Assembly: GCF_013386825.1 (NCBI RefSeq)
Contig: NZ_JACARC010000021.1
Coordinates: forward strand, 77,504-141,503
Length of the DNA stretch: 64,000 nt
Direction: 5' to 3'
Origin: Pseudomonas sp. IPO3778
GTDB lineage: Bacteria > Pseudomonadota > Gammaproteobacteria > Pseudomonadales > Pseudomonadaceae
Shown here in pieces: positions 36,168-45,398 of the stretch. The first letter of the stretch is position 1. Each line of letters begins with the position of its first letter. The notes under the pieces are model-generated. The model saw only the letters and a list, made by a program, of their open reading frames with translations. It was not told the DNA's origin and made no database searches. The position numbers were made by a program, and so were the translations under genes.

Positions 36168-36530
36168 TTAGCCGATGGTGACTTTGCTGTAGGACTCGCG
36201 ATCCATATCCACCAGCAACACACTGAGCTGCACCTGCAAATCCGCAGGCCAATCGCCCAAATCCTGCAACGCCGCCAACAGGCTTTCCGACAACTGCTTC
36301 TTGACCTGCGGTGAGCGCCCGCTGAGCAGCGACAGCTTCAAGGCGATAAACGCCCGCGGGCTCAGGGACGTGCCGACCTGGAACGTCTCCACCTTGAGCG
36401 CGCGGCTTTTGATATCAAACTCGGAACCGAACTGCCCGGACGCCATCAGCACGTTGTTGAGCCGCAGCAAGGTTTTCTCAACGGCCAGCTCTGTCAGGTT
36501 GGCGGTGTATTCCAGATGCAGATGCGGCAT
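36168..36530 (-). CDS. 5-carboxymethyl-2-hydroxymuconate isomerase family protein
   Basis: 120 residues in the tautomerase superfamily, CHMI type. The start MPHLHLEYT gives the catalytic N-terminal Pro after Met removal, and the length matches HpaF. In the homoprotocatechuate pathway this enzyme isomerises a dienoate intermediate, but no other hpa genes are nearby, so the physiological substrate is uncertain. Confidence 0.82.
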   Translation of the reverse strand: MPHLHLEYTANLTELAVEKTLLRLNNVLMASGQFGSEFDIKSRALKVETFQVGTSLSPRAFIALKLSLLSGRSPQVKKQLSESLLAALQDLGDWPADLQVQLSVLLVDMDRESYSKVTIG

Positions 36531-36600
36531 GAAAGGCTCCGAGTTGTTGTAGGAAAAGAGTCATACATATAGCACGGGGCCGGGCGGAATCAGACCGCTT

Positions 36601-37788
36601 TCAATGTGAAACTTCGGTAATGCTGCGCAGCGAGCGATTTTCCCAAATCGCCACCACCACCAATACCGCTGAGGTCAACGCCCCCAGCGCCAACGCCGAA
36701 AACACCTGCTGCAATCCCGGCGGCAACAGCACCAGCAACAGCAGCAACCCGCCCAGGTGCGAGAGCGGTGGCAACGGCCGGTCGCTCATCACCCACTTGA
36801 ACAACGCGCTGCCCAGCAAGAACAGCCACGGGCCGGCGATGATCGCCACCACGCCGGCCTGGCTGGCGTGCCCCGGGTGCACCAGCACCAGCTCATCGGC
36901 CACTGCACTCACAATGATCCCGGCCACGATCAACACATGCAGGTAGGTGTAGGCAATCCGCGCCTGGCGCCCCGGATCGGCGGAGCTGGCGATGCGGTGG
37001 TGAGCACGCTCGGCGCCGCTGTCGAAATAGATCCACCACAAGGCGATGCTGCCCACCACCGCCACCAGGAAGGCCGCCAGCCCGTCCACGCTCCAGGGCA
37101 ATTCGGCAAAGGTGGCGCCGGTCACCAGCAACGACTCGCCGAGGGCGATGATCACAAACAGGCCGCAGCGCTCGGCCATGTGGTTGCCTTCCACATTCCA
37201 GTCCGCCAGCGTCGAGGGGCCAAGCCCTGGCACCCAGAAATACACCGATGGGGAAATCAGCTCGATCAACAGCGCCAGGGCCCAGAAGGCCAGGCGCTGC
37301 TCACCTTCGAGCAACGCGCCGGTGATCCAGAACACCCCGGAAAACAGCATCCACGCCAGGATCCGCTGGAAATTCCGAGTCATGTTCAGCGACTCGCCGC
37401 GCACCGCCCACAAGGCAAACAAGGTGCGTCCAGCCTGCATGAACACGTAGGCGCCGGCGAACAACAGGCCGCGGTCAGTAAATGCCTTGGGAATCGACGA
37501 GGACAACAGCAGGCCCGCCACCATCAAGCCGAACAGGCCGATGCGGATCGGGATTTTTTCCGGGTCCAGCCAGTTGGTGACCCACGAAGTGAAGATCCAC
37601 ACCCACCACACCGCCACCATCATCAGCGCCACCTGCACCGCACCGCCGATGGACAGGTGTGCGAGCAGCGAATGAGACAATTGGGTCACGGCGAACACGA
37701 ACACCAGGTCGAAAAACAGCTCGACCATTCCAACCTTGCCGCTGTCATGACTGCCGCGCCCACGCAGCAAGGATCGGGATGGGCTCAT
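36601..37788 (-). CDS. Low temperature requirement A (LtrA) family membrane protein
   Basis: 395 residues with many membrane helices. The family signature VELFFDLVFVFAVTQLSH is at about 22-39, and GNHMAERCGLFVIIALGES lies mid-protein. LtrA proteins are widespread but their role is not established. It is preceded on the same strand by a LysR gene 26 bases away, so the two may be co-transcribed. Confidence 0.87.
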   Translation of the reverse strand: MSPSRSLLRGRGSHDSGKVGMVELFFDLVFVFAVTQLSHSLLAHLSIGGAVQVALMMVAVWWVWIFTSWVTNWLDPEKIPIRIGLFGLMVAGLLLSSSIPKAFTDRGLLFAGAYVFMQAGRTLFALWAVRGESLNMTRNFQRILAWMLFSGVFWITGALLEGEQRLAFWALALLIELISPSVYFWVPGLGPSTLADWNVEGNHMAERCGLFVIIALGESLLVTGATFAELPWSVDGLAAFLVAVVGSIALWWIYFDSGAERAHHRIASSADPGRQARIAYTYLHVLIVAGIIVSAVADELVLVHPGHASQAGVVAIIAGPWLFLLGSALFKWVMSDRPLPPLSHLGGLLLLLVLLPPGLQQVFSALALGALTSAVLVVVAIWENRSLRSITEVSH

Positions 37789-37814
37789 GGGTGGATCTCC
37801 CTGAAGAGGTTATC

Positions 37815-38750
37815 TCAAGATTTTGGCACGACCACCGGCAACAGATCCCGCTCACTCATGAATGCCTCCAGCCGCGAACGCACCCAGCGTTCTGCCGGGT
37901 CGGTGTCGACGTGGCTGAGCCAGACCATGGACAAATCCAGGGTCGGGGTTTCAAACGGAAACGGCTCACAGAACAGGTTGCCCCCGGCGGCCATGGCCTG
38001 GGCAGTGTAGTCCGGCAGGCTGGCGATCATGTCGGTACCGGCGAGCAACGCCGGCAGCGCGCTGTATTGCGGCACCGAGAGCACCACGTGGCGCTTGCGA
38101 CCGATTTCCGCCAGCCATTCATCGGCAAACCCGGACACGTTGGCGGTGTGGGATACCAGCACATGGGGCCGTGCGCAATATTCGTCGAGGGTCAGGGGTT
38201 TTTCCGAGGCGTCCGCCCTTAACAGGCAGGGGCGGATGTGCCGCAACAGCTTGCGCTTGGCATTGGCCGGCAGGCCGCGGGTCTGGGTGATGCCAACGGT
38301 GATGTCGCCAGAGGCCAGCAGGTCGGGGATGCGCCAGTAATCCACGTGTTGCACCACGAACACCACCTGCGGCGCTTCCTGGCGCAACGCGCGCAGCAGG
38401 GGCGGCAGCAGGCCGAACTCGACGTCGTCGGACAGGCCGATACGGAAGGTCATGGTGCTGATGGACGGGTCGAAATCGTGGGTCAGGCTCAGGGCCGACG
38501 ACAGTGAATCAAGGGCGGGCGACAGGTGCTTGATGATTTCCTCGGCCCGCGCGGTCGGCTCCATGCGATGGCCGACGCGAATGAACAGAGGGTCATTGAA
38601 CAGTGTTCGCAGGCGATTGAGCGCGGAACTGATGGTGGGCTGGCCGAGAAACAGCTTCTCGGCCACCCGTGTCACGTTGCGTTCGAGCATCAAGGTTTCA
38701 AAGACCACCATCAGGTTGATGTCAGCCTTGCGTAATTCATTGCGATTCAT
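37815..38750 (-). CDS. LysR-family transcriptional regulator
   Basis: 311 residues of the NahR/LeuO-like group: LRKADINLMVVFETLMLERNVTRVAEKLFLGQPTISSALNRLR is the N-terminal region (given here as family context, the HTH being VAEKLFLGQPTISSALNRL). The ATG at 38750 starts MNRNELRKAD, the usual opening. It ends 26 bases before ltrA-type gene start. Its target could be that gene or the catabolic cluster upstream. Confidence 0.82.
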   Translation of the reverse strand: MNRNELRKADINLMVVFETLMLERNVTRVAEKLFLGQPTISSALNRLRTLFNDPLFIRVGHRMEPTARAEEIIKHLSPALDSLSSALSLTHDFDPSISTMTFRIGLSDDVEFGLLPPLLRALRQEAPQVVFVVQHVDYWRIPDLLASGDITVGITQTRGLPANAKRKLLRHIRPCLLRADASEKPLTLDEYCARPHVLVSHTANVSGFADEWLAEIGRKRHVVLSVPQYSALPALLAGTDMIASLPDYTAQAMAAGGNLFCEPFPFETPTLDLSMVWLSHVDTDPAERWVRSRLEAFMSERDLLPVVVPKS

Positions 38751-38811
38751 CGGCGACCGCCCCACTGCCCTGGATAAGCCGCAGTTTAGAAACACCCGGG
38801 GGCCTGCGTCT

Positions 38812-39057
38812 ATGCGCACACTGTTCAACACGGGCCTTTGGGACTATAAAGCAGCTTCCAAGGCTTGCGAGAACACCATCGTGCTGGTCATTTCTGCCTT
38901 GAGCGTCCTGCTCGCCGGGATTTTGCTCTGGGCCATCAAATTCATCGCTCATCCCACCGCCAGGACACTGTTGCGGGTATTTGTCGGTTTATGCCTGGCG
39001 GCAGTCGTGGCTTACCTGGTGCTGGCTTCGGGGTTTCCCACCTCATTGCTGGTGTGA
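38812..39057 (+). CDS. Possible small membrane protein
   Basis: 81 residues from the ATG at 38812, with two clear hydrophobic helices (TIVLVISALSVLLAGILLW and LLRVFVGLCLAAVVAYLVLA). No ribosome site is evident, and the 3' end overlaps the convergent MFS gene by 46 bases, which weakens the case. The helix pattern and the position in an otherwise free gap support a real gene. Function unknown. Confidence 0.4.
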   Translation: MRTLFNTGLWDYKAASKACENTIVLVISALSVLLAGILLWAIKFIAHPTARTLLRVFVGLCLAAVVAYLVLASGFPTSLLV

Positions 39058-40337
39058 TCAGGCTCCTGGCCCTGGCGCAGACGCAACGCCGCCAACGCGG
39101 CCACCACCAGCACCACGGCAATCACTTTCAAGCCGTTCATGGCATTGCCGGTGCTCATCTCGATCGCGCCCATCACCGACGGCCCGACAAACCCTCCGAG
39201 TAACCCACAGGCGTTGACGAACCCCAGCCCGCCCGCCAGCGCCACGCCTTTGAGGCGCGACGCTGGGTACAGAAAGATGATCGACTGCACCACAAAGAAC
39301 ATCACTGCCGACACACAGAAGCCCAACAGGCTGAACACCGGCCCGGACACCGAGGCAATGCCCAGCCCCGCCGCCATGGTCAGCAAGCCGGTAATCAACA
39401 GCCGCCGGGCACGGGTGGGCGTGGTCGCAAACCGCGGCAGCAGCACGGCGCCTGCCGCGGCGGCAATCCACGGCAATGAGGTCAGCAGGCCGACGCTCAT
39501 GGTGCTCAGTTCCCCGTATTTACTGATGATGCTCGGCAGGAAGAAGATCACGGTGTAGATGGTGATCTGATGGCAAAAATACACAAAGATCGCCAGCAGG
39601 ATTTGCGGCGTCAGCCAGTTTTTCAGGGAGTGCCCGCCCTCGCCTGCGCCTTCTTCGGTCTCCATCGCGATGCGCTGTTCAATTCCGCGCGCCTCTTCAG
39701 CCGAGAGCCAGGGTGCCTTGCTTGGACGGTCCGGCAACTTGCGCCACACCACCCAGGCGAACGCCACGGCCGGCAAGCCTTCGAGCAGGAACATCCACTG
39801 CCAGCCGTGCCAGCCGAGGACCCCGTCCATGCGCATCAACGCCGCACCCACGGGGCCACCGATGATGTTGGCAAAACACACGCCCAGCAGAAAGTAGCCG
39901 GTGGCCCGCGCCCGTTGCTCGCGGTTGAACCAGTAGGTGAGGTACAGCATCACCCCGGGAAACAGGCCGGCTTCGGCAATGCCCAGCAGCAGGCGCAGCA
40001 CATAGAACGAGGTCTCGCCCTGGACGAACGCCATGGCCGCCGAAATCAGGCCCCAGGTCACCATGATCCGGGCGATCCAGAACCGCGCGCCGACCTTGTG
40101 CATGATCAGGTTGCTGGGGATTTCCGACAGCGCATAGGTCAGGAAAAACAGCCCCGCGCCCAGGCCGTATGCCGCCGCCGAAATCCCCAGGTCCACGTCC
40201 AGGTGATGCTTGGCCAGGGCGATGTTGGTGCGGTCCAGAAAGCTCAGCACGTAGGCGATGATCAGCAAGGGCATCAACTTGGCGAACATCAGTTTGTTCA
40301 GCTCCCGTGGCTCACGGGCAGTGTTGGCGGTCTTCAT
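39012..40337 (-). CDS. MFS transporter, anion:cation symporter (ACS) family
   Basis: 441 residues, 12 membrane segments. ACS features: SFLDRTNIALAKHHLDVDLG in the first loop, LRLLLGIAEAGLFPGVMLYLTYWF in helix 4, and a long acidic central loop. Relatives import organic anions such as galactonate, phthalate or 4-hydroxyphenylacetate with protons. It is the last gene of the minus-strand set SDR-BKACE-SMP30-MFS-MFS, 59 bases after the second MFS gene, so it probably takes up the substrate of that pathway. Confidence 0.82.
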   Translation of the reverse strand: MKTANTAREPRELNKLMFAKLMPLLIIAYVLSFLDRTNIALAKHHLDVDLGISAAAYGLGAGLFFLTYALSEIPSNLIMHKVGARFWIARIMVTWGLISAAMAFVQGETSFYVLRLLLGIAEAGLFPGVMLYLTYWFNREQRARATGYFLLGVCFANIIGGPVGAALMRMDGVLGWHGWQWMFLLEGLPAVAFAWVVWRKLPDRPSKAPWLSAEEARGIEQRIAMETEEGAGEGGHSLKNWLTPQILLAIFVYFCHQITIYTVIFFLPSIISKYGELSTMSVGLLTSLPWIAAAAGAVLLPRFATTPTRARRLLITGLLTMAAGLGIASVSGPVFSLLGFCVSAVMFFVVQSIIFLYPASRLKGVALAGGLGFVNACGLLGGFVGPSVMGAIEMSTGNAMNGLKVIAVVLVVAALAALRLRQGQEPDHTSNEVGNPEASTR

Positions 40338-40396
40338 CGGGCACTTCCTCTTGGCGCCCCGCCAGCCTCACGGGTGGGGGGCGCATCGGTGTTGTT

Positions 40397-41719
40397 CTAG
40401 GGTTCGAGTTGCGCAACCAGCGCCGGCGGGCGATGGGAAAACAGTTGCAGCAGCGCCCCGCCCAGGGCGCAACCGGCCATCACGAAGAAGCACACCGTGT
40501 AGCCGTGCAAGGTGGTCCAGCCGCCGCCCATGGCAATCAGGCTGCCCATCAGCACCGGCGCCAGGCCGCCACCGATAAACATCGCGGTGGTGATGATGCC
40601 GTTGGCGGTAGACGTCGCCGACGGCTCGGCCGAGTCGCAGGCCACCGCGTAGTAGATCGGCCACACCGCGTTGGCCACCAGGCCGAACAGCAGTTGCACG
40701 ACGATGATCAGGGTCAGGGTGTTGGCGAAGTAAAACGCGCCGACACTGGCGGCCATCCACACCCCGCAGATGATCAGGGTGACGCGCCGGCCAATGATGT
40801 CCGACAGCGACGGCCACACCAGTTGCCCCAGAATCCCGGTCAGGGTGAACACCACGCTCATGCCCGCCGACTCCGCCAGGGACAGCCCGGCAATGTTGTA
40901 CAGGTACGCCGGCAGCACGATGTTGACGCCCATGTACACCACTTGGGTCAGCATCGTATTGCCCGCCGTGAGGGCGATATTGCGGTTGCGCAGCGTGGCG
41001 ATAAACGTGCGCCAGGCGTGGCCCTTCACTTGGCTGGCCGGTGCGTTGTCCGGCGGGGTCATGCCCTTGGCGGCGATGTCGACGTAGAGCGCGGTGATGC
41101 GTTCGGCGGTGGAATAGCGCGCCCAGAAAATCATCAGCGGCAAGGCCACCACAAACGCGAAGAAGAACACGTAGCGCCAGTTGTCTTCACCAAAGGTACT
41201 GATGACAAAACTGGCGACGATGCCACTGAGCATGGCGCCAATCGGGTAACCCGTGTGGTGCGCGCCGAGGGCAAAACCACGGCGCTCCACCGGCCACCAT
41301 TCGGCAGTGTTGCTCACGCCCACCGGCTCACCCCAGCCGGCGCCGAGGTTGACGCCAACCCGCAAGGCAATGAAGGTCGCAAGGTTGCCGCTCAGGGCCT
41401 TGAACCCGGAGAGAAACGAGATCGCCGTGTAGCCCAGCACCAGCGGCACCTGAAACCGTGCGCGCTTCCAGCCACCGCCGTAGCGGTCACTCCACATCGA
41501 ACCGGGAATATCCAGCAAGGCCAACGCGAGCATGATCACCGTGGCCATGGTGCCCCACTGATCGGCGGACAAATCGAAATGCTTGGAGATGGTCGGCCCC
41601 AGCCGCAGCACGATCTCACGGTCGTAGGCGTTGAGGATCCAGATCATCCAGCACACCAGCAGCGACACCCAGGAGTGCCGGTGAATGCTGCGCAGCGAGG
41701 CTTTTTTTAACGTTGCCAT
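40397..41719 (-). CDS. MFS transporter
   Basis: 440 residues, 12 membrane segments. NAYDREIVLRLGPTISKHFDL in the first loop and the motif-A-like region DIPGSMWSDRYGGGWKRAR identify an MFS permease of the sugar-acid/organic-anion type. It follows the SMP-30 gene by 75 bases on the same strand. Having two MFS permeases in one cluster suggests two related substrates or a pair for uptake and export. Confidence 0.8.
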   Translation of the reverse strand: MATLKKASLRSIHRHSWVSLLVCWMIWILNAYDREIVLRLGPTISKHFDLSADQWGTMATVIMLALALLDIPGSMWSDRYGGGWKRARFQVPLVLGYTAISFLSGFKALSGNLATFIALRVGVNLGAGWGEPVGVSNTAEWWPVERRGFALGAHHTGYPIGAMLSGIVASFVISTFGEDNWRYVFFFAFVVALPLMIFWARYSTAERITALYVDIAAKGMTPPDNAPASQVKGHAWRTFIATLRNRNIALTAGNTMLTQVVYMGVNIVLPAYLYNIAGLSLAESAGMSVVFTLTGILGQLVWPSLSDIIGRRVTLIICGVWMAASVGAFYFANTLTLIIVVQLLFGLVANAVWPIYYAVACDSAEPSATSTANGIITTAMFIGGGLAPVLMGSLIAMGGGWTTLHGYTVCFFVMAGCALGGALLQLFSHRPPALVAQLEP

Positions 41720-41794
41720 GGGTTTCTCCAGGCGCGCGAGGGCGCGCACTGACACAAGGTTGCGGAAGGAATGAGCCTTGTTGAAAAAAACGCG

Positions 41795-42673
41795 CTAGCT
41801 GGCGAACCGTCGCTCGGCTATTCCTTGCACGCCCAACCCGGTGATCGCAAAAAGCGCCCCGCGCTGCTGACCGTCGGCCGGGAAACGCGGCAACGGCGGC
41901 TTGGCCATGGAGGTGACGAACAGGGTGTCCAGGTTCGGCCCGCCAAAGGTCAGGCTGGTGACCTTTTTCACCGGCATCTGGATGATCCGGTCGACCTGGC
42001 CATCCGGTGTGTAGCGCACCAGTTTCCCGGCGTAGACCAGCGCCTGCCACAGGCAGCCTTCGGCATCCACGGTGCAGCCGTCCGCGGCGCCCCCGCCGGA
42101 GGTGTCGACCTTGGCGAAGGTGCGTCGATGGCTCACGGCGCCGCTGGCCTGGTCGTAGTCATAGGCCCAGATCTCGCCGGACCAGGTGTCGCAAAAATAG
42201 AACGTGTCGCCCGACGGGCTCCAGCACGGGCCGTTGGACACGATGATGCCTTCGTCCAGGGTGTGCAGGCTCAAGTCCGCATCCAGGCGGTAGAGCTTGG
42301 CGCTGGCGCTGTCTTCCAGAGTGTCCATGGAACCGAAGACAAAGCGGCCCTGGCGGTCGACCTTGCCGTCGTTGAGGCGGTTGTTGGGCAGTGCGGGTTC
42401 CGGGTCAATGACCGACGCAAGGTCGCCGCTGTTCAGGTCCAGGATATGCACGCCGTTTTGCAGGGCGACAATCGCCTGCTCGCCGCTATGGCGCAGGGCC
42501 ATGGAGCCGATTTTCTGGCCCACGTCCCAGGCCCGCAGCTCGCGACCGTCATCGGTGCAGCGCAGGATCCGGCCGTCGGCGCTGTCGATCCAGTACAGCC
42601 GTTGTTGTTCGACGTCCCACACCGGGCCTTCGCCCAGGGTGGTCTTCACGTCCACAAGCACTTCGATACGCAT
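41795..42673 (-). CDS. SMP-30/gluconolactonase family protein
   Basis: 292 residues, a six-bladed beta propeller. TLGEGPVWDVEQQRLYWIDS holds the first metal-binding Glu, LPNNRLNDGKVDRQGRFVFGSM the Asn and substrate-lid residues, and SNGPCWSPSGDTFYFCDTWSGEIW the Asn/Asp ligands. The family hydrolyses sugar lactones with a divalent metal. In this cluster it probably opens a lactone formed by the SDR, or takes in a lactone substrate; this is inference. Confidence 0.87.
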   Translation of the reverse strand: MRIEVLVDVKTTLGEGPVWDVEQQRLYWIDSADGRILRCTDDGRELRAWDVGQKIGSMALRHSGEQAIVALQNGVHILDLNSGDLASVIDPEPALPNNRLNDGKVDRQGRFVFGSMDTLEDSASAKLYRLDADLSLHTLDEGIIVSNGPCWSPSGDTFYFCDTWSGEIWAYDYDQASGAVSHRRTFAKVDTSGGGAADGCTVDAEGCLWQALVYAGKLVRYTPDGQVDRIIQMPVKKVTSLTFGGPNLDTLFVTSMAKPPLPRFPADGQQRGALFAITGLGVQGIAERRFAS

Positions 42674-42741
42674 GGTGTTATCCCTTTTTTGTTGTTGTGC
42701 GGGATGGGCATGGCCGCGCCGTGACGCGGCCGGTTGATCAC

Positions 42742-43674
42742 TTAGAAGTTGACCTGGTCGCGGCCCTTGAGCCCGAGGATTTCCCGCGCTTCATCCGGCG
42801 TGGCGACCCGGTGGCCGAGGGCTTCAATCACTGTGCGAATGCGCCGCACCTGGTCGGCGTTGGACGCGGCCAGCTTACCCGGGCCATCCCACAGCGAATC
42901 TTCCAGGCCGACCCGGGCATTGCTGCCCATGGACAGGCCCATGGTGGCCAGCGGAATCTGCCCACGGCCGGCGCCGAGGATTGACCACACGTAGTCGTCA
43001 CCGAACAGCCGGTCGGCGGTGCGACGCATGTGGGCCAGGTCTTCCGGGTGGCCGCCGATGCCGCCGCGCAAACCGAATACCGACTGGATAAACAGCGGCG
43101 GCTTGAGCAAGCCGCGCTCCAGGAAGTGGGCGGCGGTGTACAGGTGGCCGATGTCGTAGCACTCGATCTCAAAACGGGTGCGGTTTTCGGCGCAGGAATT
43201 GAGGATGTGGGTAATGTCGCGGAAGGTGTTGCGAAAGATCCGGTCGTCGCTTTCTTCGAGGTACGGACGCTCCCAGTCGTGCTTGAACTCGGTGAAACGG
43301 TTGAGCATTTCGTACAGGCCGAAGTTCATCGAACCCATGTTCAGCGAGGCCAATTCCGGCTTGAACTGCATCACCGGTTGCAGGCGCTCTTCCACGCCCA
43401 TGGTCGGTGCACCACCGGTGGTGATGTTGATCACCACATCGCTGGCGGCCTTGATTTGCGGCAGGAATTCGGCGAACAGCGCCGGGTCCTGGCTGGGGCG
43501 GCCATCAATGGGATCACGGGCATGCAGGTGCACAATGGCGGCGCCGGCTTCAGCGGCACCGATGGCGGCATCGGCAATTTCCTGCGCGGTGATCGGCAAA
43601 TGCGGCGACATCGACGGCGTATGGATGGCACCGGTGACGGCGCAGGTGATGATGACAGGACGATTTTTGGACAT
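42742..43674 (-). CDS. BKACE family beta-keto acid cleavage enzyme
   Basis: 310 residues of the family named after 3-keto-5-aminohexanoate cleavage enzyme (DUF849). The zinc-binding HLHARDPIDGRPSQD and the TCAVTGAIHTPSMSPHLPIT opening are typical; a segment DWERPYLEESDDRIFRNTFRDI marks a subgroup. BKACE enzymes transfer the acetyl-carbon unit of a beta-keto acid to acetyl-CoA or another CoA ester, giving acetoacetyl-CoA and a new CoA ester. The beta-keto acid is probably made by the adjacent SDR. The ATG at 43674 gives MSKNRPVIITCA. Confidence 0.87.
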   Translation of the reverse strand: MSKNRPVIITCAVTGAIHTPSMSPHLPITAQEIADAAIGAAEAGAAIVHLHARDPIDGRPSQDPALFAEFLPQIKAASDVVINITTGGAPTMGVEERLQPVMQFKPELASLNMGSMNFGLYEMLNRFTEFKHDWERPYLEESDDRIFRNTFRDITHILNSCAENRTRFEIECYDIGHLYTAAHFLERGLLKPPLFIQSVFGLRGGIGGHPEDLAHMRRTADRLFGDDYVWSILGAGRGQIPLATMGLSMGSNARVGLEDSLWDGPGKLAASNADQVRRIRTVIEALGHRVATPDEAREILGLKGRDQVNF

Positions 43675-43756
43675 GACGATTCTCCGACTTTTATTCTTAT
43701 GAAAAAAATCCCGGGTGCTGCGTGTGTGTTCTTCCTTGGCGACTGGCTGGCGCGGC

Positions 43757-44545
43757 CTACAGGTACTCGACGTTGCCGTCGACACTGATCGCCTGGCCGG
43801 TGACATTGCGGGCGGCGGGCGAGCAGAGAAACAAGGCCATGGCCGCGACGTCTTCGGCGGTGACCATGCGCTTGAGGGAAATCTTGTTGAGGTACTCCTG
43901 GCGCATCTCGGCTTCCGGCACGCCGACCTGTTCGGCACGGGCGCGGATCACGCCGTCCATGCGCGGGCCTTCAACGATGCCGGGCAGCAAGGCGTTGACG
44001 CGGATGTCGCTTTCGCCCAGCTCCGAAGCCAGGGATTTCATCAGGCCGACGATGGCCCATTTGGTCGCGGCATACGGCGTGCGCCAGGCGTAGCCGAGAC
44101 GCCCGGCGACCGAGGCGATATGCAGCAGATGGCCGTGGGACGATTCCTTGAGCATCGGCACTGCGTGGTGGGCAAAGCGGTATTGCGCCGTCAGGTTGAT
44201 GTTGATCGTGGCTTGCCACTCGGCATCGCTGATGGCATCGATACCACCGGTGGGCCCGGCAATCCCGGCGTTGTTGACCAGCACATCCAGCCCGCCGAAC
44301 TGCTCGCGTTGCACCTGGAACACCGCCTCGATCTGCGCGGCATCACTCACGTCGGCACGGGTGGCGACGGTACCCGGGTACTTGTCGCGAAACGCCGCCA
44401 AGGCCGGTTCGCTGACATCACACACATGCACCTTGGCGCCCGCCTCCAGATAGGCCGCCGCCAACACTTCACCGATGCCGGCAGCCCCGCCGGAAATCAA
44501 CACACGTAACCCAGGATAGGGCTGCAGCCGTTGTAGGACACTCAT
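43757..44545 (-). CDS. Short-chain dehydrogenase/reductase
   Basis: 262 residues of classical SDR type: GGAAGIGEVLA (cofactor motif, with Gly-rich turn), VNNAGIAGP, catalytic Ser in LHIASVAGRLG, and YAATKWA with Tyr and Lys. An Asp in HVCDVSE after strand 2 points to NAD. The start overlaps the stop of the GntR gene by four bases (44542-44545). In this operon it would oxidise a hydroxy acid to the beta-keto acid used by the BKACE enzyme. Confidence 0.87.
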   Translation of the reverse strand: MSVLQRLQPYPGLRVLISGGAAGIGEVLAAAYLEAGAKVHVCDVSEPALAAFRDKYPGTVATRADVSDAAQIEAVFQVQREQFGGLDVLVNNAGIAGPTGGIDAISDAEWQATININLTAQYRFAHHAVPMLKESSHGHLLHIASVAGRLGYAWRTPYAATKWAIVGLMKSLASELGESDIRVNALLPGIVEGPRMDGVIRARAEQVGVPEAEMRQEYLNKISLKRMVTAEDVAAMALFLCSPAARNVTGQAISVDGNVEYL

Positions 44546-45264
44546 GCACGTTTACCTCCTGAAACAGACGACCGCGAACGGTCGTTCTTGACGAGCAGGC
44601 GCGCCAGGGAATCGGCGGCCTGCATGATGTCATCGGTCACGGCAGCACGGGCGCCGGCGCCATCGCGGGCGGCCAGGGCTTCGACGATGCGCGTGTGCGC
44701 CTCCATCGAGCGCTGCAAGTGAGCTTTATCGGGAGCGACCAGGGCAAAACACGGCCCCATGTGCAGCCAGAAGTTTTCCACGGCGGCCATGGTCAATTCG
44801 GCCTGGGCGACGGCATAGATGCGTCGGTGAAAGGCGAAGTTGGTCCACAGGTAGCGGGAAACGTCGACTTCGTCGGCGGCTTGTTGCATCTGCTGGCAGA
44901 GGTCGGAGATTTCGTCGAGGTCGGCTTTTTCCAGGAGCAGCACGGCCTTTTCCGCCAACAACCCCTCCAGGGCAACCCGCGCATCGCGAATCTCGCGCAG
45001 GCGTTCGACCGTCATCATGCGTACCCGCAGACGGGAAGTTTCGGTGACTTCAAAGGCATTTTCGGCGCTGAGGCGCTGGAGGGCTTCGCGCACCGGCATG
45101 GGGCTGGAGCCGAGGGCTTCGGCGAGGCCGCGAATGGTGAGTTTCTGGCCAGGCTGGAAACGACCACTCATCAAGGCTTCGCGGATCTGGCGATAGACCT
45201 GGTCTTGCAAGGTATCGCGGGACACCTGGCGCAAGGTGGGAAGGAGAAGCGGGCCATCTGTCAT
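44542..45264 (-). CDS. GntR/FCD-family regulator of the BKACE cluster
   Basis: 240 residues. N-terminal winged helix: LQDQVYRQIREALMSGRFQPGQKL and GLAEALGSSPMPVREALQRLSAE; C-terminal all-helical FCD domain with the metal-binding pattern FHRRIYAVA…HTRIVEAL. It is the first gene of the transcript and is coupled to the SDR gene, so autoregulation together with the operon is likely. A palindrome at 45303-45312 upstream is a candidate operator. Confidence 0.87.
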   Translation of the reverse strand: MTDGPLLLPTLRQVSRDTLQDQVYRQIREALMSGRFQPGQKLTIRGLAEALGSSPMPVREALQRLSAENAFEVTETSRLRVRMMTVERLREIRDARVALEGLLAEKAVLLLEKADLDEISDLCQQMQQAADEVDVSRYLWTNFAFHRRIYAVAQAELTMAAVENFWLHMGPCFALVAPDKAHLQRSMEAHTRIVEALAARDGAGARAAVTDDIMQAADSLARLLVKNDRSRSSVSGGKRA

Positions 45265-45302
45265 GAGTCAAAACCTGTGTTGTCGTTCTTATGCCTCCAA
45301 TA

Positions 45303-45312
45303 TGTGATCACA
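45303..45312. promoter_or_regulatory. Candidate GntR operator palindrome
   Basis: TGTGATCACA, a perfect ten-base palindrome, 39 bases upstream of the GntR start codon in AT-rich DNA. FCD-type GntR proteins often bind such short symmetric sites near their own promoters. It lacks the six-base spacer of a Crp/Vfr site. Assignment is by position only. Confidence 0.4.
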
Positions 45313-45398
45313 AATCAAATATGTCAAATAGTTTCCCGTTGACCGTCCGTGCGACGCTGACTTTAATGACCCCTCTCTCTAGCAAGGACCGCTGAACC

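Noticed and set aside
45303..45312. TGTGATCACA as a Crp/Vfr site
   Set aside because: A Crp site needs six bases between TGTGA and TCACA; here the two halves abut, so a GntR-type operator is more likely.
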